A stretch of DNA of 64,000 bases from Lepraria neglecta (taxonomy: Eukaryota; Ascomycota; Lecanoromycetes; Lecanorales; Stereocaulaceae): assembly GCA_033220425.1 (NCBI GenBank), contig CM065652.1, positions 1,860,001-1,924,000 of the forward strand, given 5' to 3'. The notes under the pieces are model-generated. The model was given only the letters and a program-made list of their open reading frames with translations, had not been told where the DNA came from and searched no databases. The first letter of the stretch is position 1. Each line of letters starts with the position of its first letter. Of this stretch, positions 12,101 to 21,676 are shown piece after piece. Made by a program: the position numbers and the translations under genes.

Positions 12101-12717
12101 CGAGCTTTGCCATTTGTGTTCGATACATATCTGTCGTGTCAAAAACAAGGACATTGTGGGGTTTGACGTCTCCATGAACAATTTTGCAATCGTGTAGAGC
12201 TTTAAACCAGTAGCCGACATCCAAGGCATACTCGCGGCGCTCGTTCAGGTCCGGCTTGATTCGCTGCAAATAATCTGTTAGAGTCCCATGGTCTGAGTAC
12301 TCAACAACGAGATATGGACGCCCGCTGTGGATGTTATTGGTACAGCCGTAAGCGAGTATGGGTAGGATGTAGTCATGGTCCTTCAAGCCAGGATGGGTCA
12401 GAACTCGAAGCTCGCGAAGGACGCCATCGTAATGTCGTTGCAGCTGCATTGAAGAGTGTTCATCTACACGCATGTTTGACGACAACAAAGTAAGGTGTCC
12501 ATGTCTTGGCGCCTTGGTTGCTATACAGCTCACAGTTGACCTCGAAACTATCTCCAGTACCAAGATGCTTATCGAAATTCAGTAACATTGGTAGGGTGGG
12601 CGAGAATGGTATTGCCTGTGAGAGCAACCTCCTGCCCCTTGTCACAAGTATCTCGAGACCAGAGAGAAGACATTCTGGAAGATGGAACTCTGGATAGACT
12701 AGGTAGATGATAGGCAC
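9178..12717 (-). pseudogene. Kinase / Sel1-like / ankyrin-repeat protein gene, disrupted
   Basis: The minus strand encodes, in order: a kinase N-lobe (12717-12460; glycine loop GTGDSFEV, lysine in VVVKHA), the rest of the kinase (12480-11628; VHGDVKPHNVLVF, LADFGGSLFE, SIYKAPE, VDVYSFGLTVWEI), a Sel1-like stretch (LCYPIGFGVRPDANN at about 11120), and ankyrin repeats to 9178 (GTLLHWTVRVRNIRLVELL; GHSALHFAAVF; DGMTPLQLAIFY; TTLHKAAYYGDHDG). The kinase is split by a one-base frameshift near 12470. Two in-frame stops sit in the ankyrins: TAA at 9884-9886 (in INGKDK*GKSAIHYAA) and TAG at 9445-9447 (in DTNG*TTLHKAA), both explained by C-to-T from CAA/CAG. The 11205-11627 linker is not open. Related intact fungal proteins are putative signalling or cell-death regulators. 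Confidence 0.72.
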
Positions 12718-14409
12718 TTGTTCAATGTGATGACTTTCGCCAGTGATAGGGACCAGACAAGTCTCAGCCCTGGAGGAATCCCTGAAGGCAAATCTGCAGG
12801 CCTAGCGTGGTCATTGGACCTTTTGCGTGAACGCTGCATCTCCATAGTGGTGTTGCTTCGCGACCTCAGCCAACATGTATCAACTAAGCCTTCCACGACT
12901 TAGTTTTCTCTGGGAGGTGCAAGGGTTTCCGTGGGAGAGTTTGACAAAGGCCTAAAGCCAAGCCCGGGTCCTCCTGACCTCTACTCCAGAGCCCACCCAA
13001 AAGCTAATTTGGGGGAAGGGCTGTAGGGTTAACTTTATGTTGGTCCTTGATCTTTTGTAGTGATGATAAAAGAAGTTGCACGCCCTTCCGCCGAGCCGGG
13101 CGAAATGGCCAAGATCTTACAGACTATAGAATTAGCTCTGCTAAAGATGTTTTATGAATCGTTTATCACCAAATTCAACAGTTGATATTGGCCATCGTAT
13201 GATGTATATAAGCCACTCAATAGTATAGGTTGGAGCCGTAAAGAGTTATAGTTCTAATTCCGATTTGTAGCTTAGTGGGCCCTGGAGGAGTGAGGATCCG
13301 GTCTTCCTGAAGCAAAAAAAGCCAATTAGTAGAGTACTAGTCAATTGTATATGAGAGGTTACCAGCCGTAAGTCTCAGGGGCCATTCAGCACCAAGGCTT
13401 GGAGGTCGCGGCCATGGGTTTCTTCCAAGCCTGACGCCAAGACTATGAGATTTCGCCACACACAAGGATTTATTGAACTCACTCAAAAGATTATATAAAA
13501 TAATAGGGGCTCATCGATTCAGGTTGCCCCTATAGCTCGTAAGATTTCCCTCAAAATTTCCAAAGTTTCCAGTCCGCTGACTTGACTCAGAGGGGTAGAG
13601 CGTTGCACTTGTAATGCAAAGGCCGATAGTTCAAATCTGTCGTATGTAGCCTTCAACTATTTTAAAGATTCTTGACCTAATTGATTTGTAGTGGGGGCAT
13701 TTAATGTGACTTTCTTTTTGCTTTTTTGTTTTACAATATGGTTATTTTTGTGTTAGATGGAGAGTGGGGAGAGGATGATTTGAGTTCCAGGTAATATTTG
13801 ATGCGAGATCTGAGTATGTTCGTGGGATAAATAGTCATATCTATACTTTTTACTTTACATGTTGAATAGATATGTATCCAGGTAGGCTGGGGGGCGTTTA
13901 TATATAGGGATTACATGATTTATTATAGTGAGCGGACGTTTGTTGATACAAATATGTGGGTCACTGAAGAGCCATGCCAGACGAGATGGTTGAACTGCTC
14001 AAGGATGTGTTCATATTGAAGTTTGCAGGCTTAGGTCATGTCTGTCGTCTCCAAAAAGCTCTACAACATTCGGTTTTGAGTGTGCACCTATTGCATTCAT
14101 TGAACCACAATAGGAAACAAAAATTACTTCTCCGTCCAGTGGGAGCATGGACTTTTTCCATTGACCATCGATGCAGCTTGTTCGCTTTGGTTGGTGTGCT
14201 CAATATCCTGCCTGCGCTCTCTGATGAACTCATCAAGAAGCCGCATGAAAATTCCACCTCACACTCCTTTTCAACGGCATTGGACGAAATTTAGGCGGGG
14301 AAGTCTTTAGACGGTACATCACCGCCTGGCTATTTTGGGGTAGCTGAGCAGCATGCTGTGTTGGGCAAGGAGCGTGTTCGATTGGATTTGAATCGCAGTG
14401 ACCTGACTG
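12718..14409. other. AT-rich, gene-poor interval
   Basis: Roughly 1.7 kb, mostly AT-rich from 13,050 to 14,000, with no credible coding frame. It holds one decayed tRNA (13576-13650). A 106-codon open frame at 13974-14294 has no recognisable motif. The base composition and the transition changes in the tRNA fit old, mutated repeat or relic DNA. Confidence 0.5.
13576..13650 (+). tRNA. Degenerate tRNA-Thr (anticodon TGT), probably a pseudogene
   Basis: A tRNA-like fold is visible. The anticodon stem TTGCA (13603-13607) pairs perfectly with TGCAA (13615-13619) around loop CTTGTAA, anticodon TGT at 13610-13612. An A-box-like GGGGTAGAGC and a T arm GATAG-TTCAAAT-CTGTC follow. The 5' acceptor strand GCTGACT pairs poorly with the 3' end GTATGTAGC. 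The T loop has TTCAAAT instead of the canonical TTCGAAT/C, which weakens the B box. Compared with a normal fungal tRNA-Thr(TGT), most differences look like G-to-A or C-to-T. It lies alone in AT-rich DNA. Confidence 0.6.
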
Positions 14410-16481
14410 TCAAGCCTCGGCTGTGGTCAGGGAGGGGCTCGGAAGACTATCCAAAGGCGCAGCGTGAAGAGCTGGCTTCGCCTTTTTTCCCATGGTACCG
14501 TTGCGTTTCCGCTCCATGGCCTCCGTGACCCACTGTGCAACCTCCCCGTCAACGACACCAGGAGCAGCAGCGTCATCGTTAGTAGCCTCTTCGTCGGCGT
14601 CCTCATCTTCCTCAGTGATCGTTGCTGGCTTCAATAACGGAGCTAACCAACGGTGCGCTAAAAGCATTGCATAGGTAGGTCGTAGCTTGGGAATCTTGTT
14701 GAGAGCACCACTTACGAACTCCCTGGCTGCCTCGGAAAACTTGTCAGCTGGCAAATCAGGCGGTTCACCGTCCACGATAGCCTGTTCCTGTTAGTCCATT
14801 GAAGTAAGCGTGGCAGAGAGATTAGACTCACGCTCAATTGGCTGAAGATATTGTCATATGTTTCGGGCGGATAGGGATACTGCCCCAGAGCACACTCGAT
14901 GATTGTCAAACCAAGACTCCAGATATCGCTTTGCACACTGTACGTTCCTCCGCCTGGATTCGCGCCTGCTTGGGCAACGCCACCGCCTGAAATCCGTTCC
15001 GGCGCCATGTAGCTCTGACAGCCAATATTCGTTTTCGCTATGCTGGCGACAAGGTTGCCACTAACACCGAAGTCACAGATCTTGATCTGGCCCCGGGTGT
15101 TGACTAATATATTTGTTGGCTTCACATCACGATGTATGATGTTGTGATCATCCTTCAACGACTTTAAACCCATCACCGTTGCCAGTGTGATCTTCCGAAG
15201 CACGCCCTCAGGTACACCATCCCCGTAGAGCTTGTCAATTGAGCCACCGTCCATATACTCCATGCATATGTAGACAGCACCTTCTTGGAAGAAGGCACCG
15301 TAGAAGTCGACGATGAAAGGTGAAACGCAACGATGTAGTATGTCCAGTTCCATTATGATGGCAGCAAATTTAGCCTCGTCCAGCTCCAGGCGGATCTCTT
15401 TCATTGCCATTACTATACCAGTCGTTTTGCCAGCGGTAGCTGACTGAGGCGAGTTGTCTTCGGATGTATTTTCGTTTTTGGTTACCGGGGATGCTGCTAT
15501 GGACGGTAGAGGTCGGTTGCCTGCTAACCCTTGGCCTGGCCTACGCATTTGAGGCCGGCTATGCCGTACCCTGTAGACTGTCCCATAATTACCTTTTCCA
15601 AGCTCTTCCAAATTGTCCACTTCGTCCAGCGAGATGTTGAAGCTCGAACCGCTCGAGAAATCAATTCCTTTGCCATGTATTGTAGCCTTGCCCTTGAATT
15701 TCAATGTGCCGGTCTTGGTATCAACGTATTCCGAGAATTTACTAAAGCCCGTGTCCGAAGATGTCCCACCACTTTGATCTTGACCAGGTCCTCCATCTCC
15801 ATCAGTAGCATTTGAATTTTGTGATGGTGCTGGTGGTCCGGTTGCATCTGATAGCTTCATGCCTTTATTCAGACCTCTCTTTGCCGCCAACCCTCCCATT
15901 TTCGGGTTGATCTTTACACCGGGCACTGCCGGCGCTGAGTTGGGAAAGTTTGGTGCTTGTGGTCGATTGCCGGTAGGAAGCCTCAGGCCTGCGGGTCCGC
16001 CAACAAGAGGCCCAACCGGGGGACTGACCAGGCCAGATGGCGCTAGACTTCCAGTCATGGTTCCACCCGGAGCAAGAGCAGTGGTCGTGGGAACTTGAGT
16101 AGCAGAAACGGACTGGCCACCGGCGTTCAAAGGCATTCGAAGATTTTGTTGTGGGGGCGTGCCTTGTCTTGATAAATGGAAAGCTTTCATTTTTGCCTGC
16201 ATATTTTGAGGGAGTTGACTACCGCGTGAGCTGGCCAAAGTCGCTTGGGGGAGATTAGGTCTTCGGGCAGCGTTGACGTTTCCGAGAGGAGTCGAGGAGC
16301 TGGTCATGTTTGCTGCCGGTTGAGAGTCGTTCATCCGCAATGAAGGAAGCCGTGGTGCTTGTGTATTTGGTGGCGACTGTGCGAGGTCTTCGACTTGCGA
16401 AAGGGGAGCGTCGGAAGGCTTTGTTTCGAGGGAGGTAGGGGAATCTGGAGGTGGAACCGACGAGGCCGGGGAAGAGCTCAT
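14410..16481 (-). CDS. PBS2: MAP kinase kinase of the HOG pathway (Pbs2/Wis1 type)
   Basis: Two exons, 14832-16481 and 14410-14781, with a 50-nt intron (14782-14831), give about 673 residues. The first ~280 residues are a disordered Ser/Pro/Gly-rich region. The kinase domain follows: LEELGKGNYGTVYRVRHSRP (glycine loop), AMKEIRLELDEAKFAAIIME (lysine and helix C), IIHRDVKPTNILVN, ICDFGVSGNLVASIAKTNIG with the S-x-A-K-T phosphorylation motif, SYMAPERI, and SDIWSLGLTIIECALGQYPY. The YGDGVPEG and GGGVAQAGANPGGGTYS inserts are typical of Pbs2 orthologues. It should phosphorylate the Hog1/Sak1 MAPK in osmotic and oxidative stress. The tail after the kinase is acidic (EEDEDADEEA). The divergent gene upstream shares the intergenic region 16482-17427. 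Confidence 0.93.
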
Positions 16482-17427
16482 GGTTGGGGTAGATAAGGAG
16501 GGAGAAAGTTCGGAGGAAGTGAGTGGGAGGTGAAAAGGAGTGAGTGTACGAGGTCAGCACATTCTAGCAGCATATGTGGGGAGTATTGAGCTATATGGGA
16601 GGTGGAGGGTAGAGGGTGAAGCAACAGGCGTGGTCAACGGGGACATGTCACAAAAGAATGGCAGGCTGAGGGGACGGACAGAAATCGATGCTTCAGAAAA
16701 GACTCGGAAAATTCCGCCCACAGAGCCAGTATCCATCAGTGCTCCGCACCGCTAGTGTTTCATGAATACTACAGGTCTAGGAAGTGTTCAATGTCGTGTA
16801 GGATCTACGGTCTACGTGTATAAGGACGTAACGTCGAATTAGAGAAAGCGGCGTTGATGTGATTTGCATTCTCCCTCAGCTTGCAGTCCTGCCCGCCCGC
16901 TGGTAGCCACTGAGCCACTGGCTATCGATAAGACATCCCGAAGACTCTATTTTGACGTGCTCTGTCTCCTCGGCATGAACGGCCGAACCTGATGCGGGGA
17001 TAAAAGCCTCCTGGTTCCCCCAAGATTTTGCCAATTTGTAGTTCTGGCACACCTACTCACTCTGCTGGGTACATTGAAAAGAAAGAGGCATTAATTTGCG
17101 GCCAGCAGACCGAAATACAAGTTTTACCAAGTTTCTTGGCGCTACTATCGATTGTAAGTGGCGGGTGGCTACAACAAGCGCCAAATAATCATCCAGTTTT
17201 CGGGTGCCAAATCTAGCATTCACGTTGCTTGATTTTGTTTTTCCTCTTTCCCCACCCACAGGCCTTTCTAGCATTCTGGTGAAAGAGCTGAAGGTATCTC
17301 TACTGCTTCAATCCGTCATGACCCGACTAAATTCCTGAGGTGGAAGGAATAGGGCATTTCTTCACACAAGAAGGAGCGACTGCTGTGCTATTACCACCAA
17401 CTTCTGAAGGCCCCGAAATCCCTCACC
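16482..17427. promoter_or_regulatory. Shared upstream region of PBS2 and the efflux-carrier gene
   Basis: About 950 bp between two divergently transcribed genes. A pyrimidine-rich strand precedes the PBS2 ATG, as is common in fungal promoters. No defined site recognised. Confidence 0.45.
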
Positions 17428-19342
17428 ATGCCTTTCTTCACCCAACCGACCTCATTCCGCAATGCCAACTTCATGGGCCCCTTATCATTAGGAGGAATAC
17501 CCGCCGGCGGTTTCATCTCGTCTCAGTCCACCCTTGCGCAAGCTCAGATGGCAGGCCCACCTCCTCCACATTCGTCACATCCCGCCCTTCCCCGCCTTAC
17601 AATGCTCGTCTTCGAGGCAGTTTTAGAGGTGGTCTGCGTCAGCTTGCCCGGCTACATTGTTGCACGATCGGGCATGTTCACCGCCGAGATGCAGAAGTTT
17701 ACTGCTAACCTTAATGTTGCTGTTTTCACTCCCTGCCTCAGTAGGTATCAGCCTGTAAACAAAAAGGTTCATGCTAACATACTGAATAGTATTTACGAAG
17801 CTGGCCTCTCAATTGACTACAGACAAGCTTATGGACCTCGCCATCATCCCTGTCATCTTCATACTCCAGACCTTGGTCTCGTTTCTCGTCTCGGCCCTTG
17901 TCTCTAAGGCCTTCGGCTTCTCGAAGAGACCTCGCAATTTCGTGGTTGCTATGGGGGTAAGAAATTCACCATTCTGTTCAGATAGCGTTATAATAAGCTC
18001 GCAATAGGTCTTTGGCAATTCAAATTCTCTTCCTATCTCTTTGGTCCTATCGCTCTCACAGACCATCAAAGGACTACATTGGGACAAAGTGCCTAGAGAC
18101 AATGACGATGAGGTTGCTGCTCGCGGCATTCTCTATCTCCTCATATTCCAACAGCTCGGACAGCTAGTGAGGTGGAGTTGGGGTTACAATGTCCTACTTG
18201 CACCCGCGGAGAAGGTCGAGGGAACTCACGAACATGTCAACTCACGCCTCGAAAACGGGCAGACCGGCTCGGAAGAAAGTGAACCCCTCTTAAGAGATAT
18301 ATCAGCGGAAGAGGAGAGAGAGGATCAAAATAACAGTAGCTCTGATGACACTAGAGTTGAAGACGGAGGGCGAGGGAAACGAAGCGCAAAGAGCTCTCAA
18401 TTTGGATCAGAGTTCCAATCGGGCGCGGAGACACCAATTACACGTCGCCAGCATACTTCGTCGATCTCTACTAACTCCTCGGCTGAGGGCATTAGCAAGT
18501 CTCGACCTCTCCCTGACCTTCTTCCAACACCGGCCAACGGCAACGTCAAACCTTCTAGACAGAGTGGCCACGTGCTGTCGTTTCCCTCAGATGTTGAACC
18601 TATTGAGGAACACGTTCCTACAGGTCTACGAGGTATCCCAGCCCGGTGCAGCATCGCAGTCCGGAAGACCGTAAACGCTGTATTTGGGTTCATCTCGGAA
18701 ACGTCCAAATCCGCCTTTGGGGCTCTCCCAGACCCATTACAGAGAGGACTGACCAAGATCGGATCGGCACTTAGCAGGTTTTCCCTGGGAGTTTGGTCGT
18801 TCATGAACCCTCCACTATGGGCCATGCTAGCCGCGATCGTTGTCGCCTCGATACCGGATCTTCAACGATTATTATTCACCGATGGCACTTTCGTTAAGAA
18901 CTCTGTCACCAGTGCAATAAAGCAAAGCGGCGGCGTGGCTGTGCCTTTGATCCTAGTTGTACTTGGAGGCAATCTAGCCCGTAACACACTCCCACAAGAC
19001 CCGGATCACACCAAAGAAGACGATAAGGAGGAGACGAAGCTTCTTATTGCTGCTCTAATCAGCCGAATGCTGCTGCCAATTGTCATCATGGCCCCTTTGT
19101 TGGCAATTACAGCCAAATACGTTCCGGTCAGCATACTGGATGACCCAATATTTGTCATTGTCTGCTTCTTGATCACTGGAGCGCCAAGTGCACTACAACT
19201 TGCCCAGATCTGCCAAATCAACAACGTCTACATGGGGGCTATGTCAAGGCTTCTGTTTCAGAGCTATGTGGTCTGGATCCTGCCGTCGACGCTTGTTCTG
19301 GTTATGTGCGCGTTGGAGGTTGTTGAGTGGGCGCAACGGTAG
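17428..19342 (+). CDS. Auxin-efflux-carrier-family membrane transporter (Ecm3-like)
   Basis: Three exons, 17428-17740, 17790-17956 and 18008-19342, give about 604 residues. N-terminal hydrophobic helices (LVFEAVLEVVCVSLPGYIVA, LMDLAIIPVIFILQTLVSFL) are followed by a long charged, Ser-rich cytosolic loop (about residues 210-370, with EESEPLLRDISAEEE). C-terminal helices include PPLWAMLAAIVVASIPDLQ, KQSGGVAVPLILVVLGGNLA and ITGAPSALQLAQICQIN. This two-bundle layout with a central loop is that of the AEC family (Pfam Mem_trans), as in yeast Ecm3. The substrate is unknown in fungi. The NSNSLPISLVLSLSQT segment spans the third-exon start, supporting the splice site. No disruptions seen. Confidence 0.87.
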
Positions 19343-19884
19343 CCTGATATTTGCTCCGATCCTGCGCATACTTACTCCTTGTGATAATTAGCTGGGCGTT
19401 GGCTGGAGTGTTGATAGCTCAATGCTAGTGGGGAGACGAATGCAACGGCGCAGTGGCCTACACGGCTTTGGAAGCTTGGTGTGCCTGGTGGGCTTGGAGT
19501 CGTTCGGTAGTTGATCAAAGTTGCACAAGCCGTGGAGCTGTTCGGAGACCGGGTCGGTCATGGGTTCTAAGGGTGAAAGAGCAGAGCGAAAAGAATCACC
19601 CTGTACATATCTCAACCGGTATATAAATCTTAACATTATTTGCAATCCGCCTCTTCGATTGTAAACACTGCTCTCCCTTTCTCCAAATTAACCCTCCCGA
19701 CGTCAGCGTTAAAGGCGCTCGAAATGGAAGCACTTTAGTGGAATCGCGCTAAGACACGCATCACGATCCACGCGTTTTCCCCAGCCCCAGCATTTCCTCC
19801 TCCCCTCCTCCGCTCTCCATTCTCACGTCACACATTCGACATAACCAGCCTTCGAGATTGGAATGCAACTGCATATATACTACC

Positions 19885-20670
19885 ATGGCAACAAAGAAAC
19901 GATCATTCAAGCGACTCTTCCAGCCAAGCATCAGCTCCTACTTCGGCCACGCCAGGGATTCCGACATCTCCCCAGCAGCGGCTCCTCAAAGCTCCATCCT
20001 GAGCCCCATTATTCCGGCAAACATCCAATCTTCGCTGCTCAACGTTGGTATGCGCGTGCGCAAGTCGGTTCCAGAGGGGTATATGACAAGACCGAAAACG
20101 ATTTGCGGGTTTCCAATGCCTTTTGATGGGCCTTCTTCTCCGCCAGACCACTCACACAACCACAACAGGAGTGCTTCAACAGGGTTCAATGGCCTGCTTC
20201 CATACTGGGGTATCCTGAAAGTGGGCGGACATGAAATGCAACAACCTGTGCTTGCTGAAGAAGATATTCCACCTTTGCAATTCGATCACGACGATTGGGG
20301 CTTTCTGTCGAGTCAACAATCCAACACATCTAGCATATTCACCAGTTCCGCTTCTATGTTCGCCACTCCTCCCATTCCAATCCGCACCACAAACAACAAC
20401 AAGCGCCGACGCGAAGATGCAGACGAAGAAGACCTCGATCTAGATTCCCAGCCTGTGTCTCCGCGCTCAAGACCGATCAGCCATACACGCATGCCGAATC
20501 TGGATCAGGTACGGCCTGTTGCTGTTCCGAGATCGAGGAGGAAGATGATACAGACTGGGGATGGGGAGATCAAGGAGAGCGAGATGATTGATGTTAGGGA
20601 CTTTGGGGAGGCGGAGTTTTTTAGGCCTGACGCGTGGGGAGGCGGGTGGGAGAGTTTTAAGGGAATGTGA
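19885..20670 (+). CDS. Ribonucleotide reductase inhibitor family protein (Spd1/Dif1-like)
   Basis: A single exon of 262 codons from the ATG at 19885 (an in-frame ATG at 19858 would add nine residues). The start MATKKRSFKRLFQPSISSYF is basic with an SYFG motif. The segment NIQSSLLNVGMRVRKSVPEGY is the core of the small fungal RNR-inhibitor family (Pfam RNR_inhib), which controls localisation or activity of the small RNR subunit around S phase and DNA damage. A basic KRRR followed by an acidic EDADEEDLDLD region may be a nuclear localisation signal plus degron-like region (inference). The C-terminus is rich in charged residues and ends in WGGGWESFKGM. Orthology to Spd1 versus Dif1/Sml1 cannot be decided by eye. 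Confidence 0.78.
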   Translation: MATKKRSFKRLFQPSISSYFGHARDSDISPAAAPQSSILSPIIPANIQSSLLNVGMRVRKSVPEGYMTRPKTICGFPMPFDGPSSPPDHSHNHNRSASTGFNGLLPYWGILKVGGHEMQQPVLAEEDIPPLQFDHDDWGFLSSQQSNTSSIFTSSASMFATPPIPIRTTNNNKRRREDADEEDLDLDSQPVSPRSRPISHTRMPNLDQVRPVAVPRSRRKMIQTGDGEIKESEMIDVRDFGEAEFFRPDAWGGGWESFKGM

Positions 20671-21676
20671 TTGAGAGGCCGACATTGGGATAGTGACGTT
20701 GAAGTTGCTTCAATGCGTGGGAAATGCAATGATACCCGGTACGGCGTTCTGGGATTAGTACGAGGTGAAGGAATACGCCATTGTTGGCTTCAGCGATATT
20801 AGGGCCTCAGAAGGAGTACCTGATCAAGGGGAACTTGATGCTCTCTTGCTCGGCGCAAGAACAAAGACCTTGTTTGCATATGCATAAGTTTCGATCCAAG
20901 AAAACTCCCATAGATGCACAAGAAGATGCCTAATAAATACATCAATCAATACTCGTATTATTATGTAAAGTAGATCACTATTTATACCCACAGGACTCAG
21001 CCTTGAAGAAGCGCCGGCAAGCGCTGTCGATCATCAATTGCGGCACCTGGAGTTTGATATTGCAACCGGAGCCATGACTTCGTCCTACTCTCACAGATCA
21101 AGACAGGCGCTGTTGTTGATCACACCAAGATTTACACATCGACCGGTCATCATCTGCTACCGACCATCCTAATCACATTCCTTCACGCCAGCACCATCAG
21201 CAACAACATGAATGAGATTGGGGGCTGAAAAGTCACCTCTTCCAAAATCTCACCAGTAAGTTCCTATGGCTCTGCTGTGAATTCTTATGTGACTTGCACC
21301 AGCTCCCGCAGAGAATATGTGAGGCTGATATCTTGTGGCAAATTTCAGTTTTTAGTATCAATAAACTACCATCACAACCTCTCCCTCGACCAATCCATCA
21401 TACCCACCTCTGCTGTACATTCTACGAAAATACCAATGTTTATCTTGAACCGGTAGATCTTGGTGTGACCGGGGAATACTCAGGTAGTACAGGCACCGCT
21501 TTGTTACAATAATACAGAGGCCAACTTGCATCACTCTCTTCTGCCGGGTTCAACATACACATTCATTCATATATTCGCCTTTCAGCTTGCAGTCACCTTC
21601 TCAACAGTCTTACTTAGCCGGGTGTCTGCTATCCTCAAACGTCCCTTCTGCGTCGCACTGTTCACACCTCCCGGGT
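20671..21676. other. Intergenic region upstream of KAP104
   Basis: About 1 kb. Short open frames near 21294-21512 and 21526-21676 lie in the probable KAP104 leader and have no motif. The last one overlaps the KAP104 ATG in another frame. Confidence 0.45.

Noticed and set aside
13974-14294. 106-codon open frame in the AT-rich interval
   Set aside because: No recognisable domain, and its antisense is also open for 73 codons.
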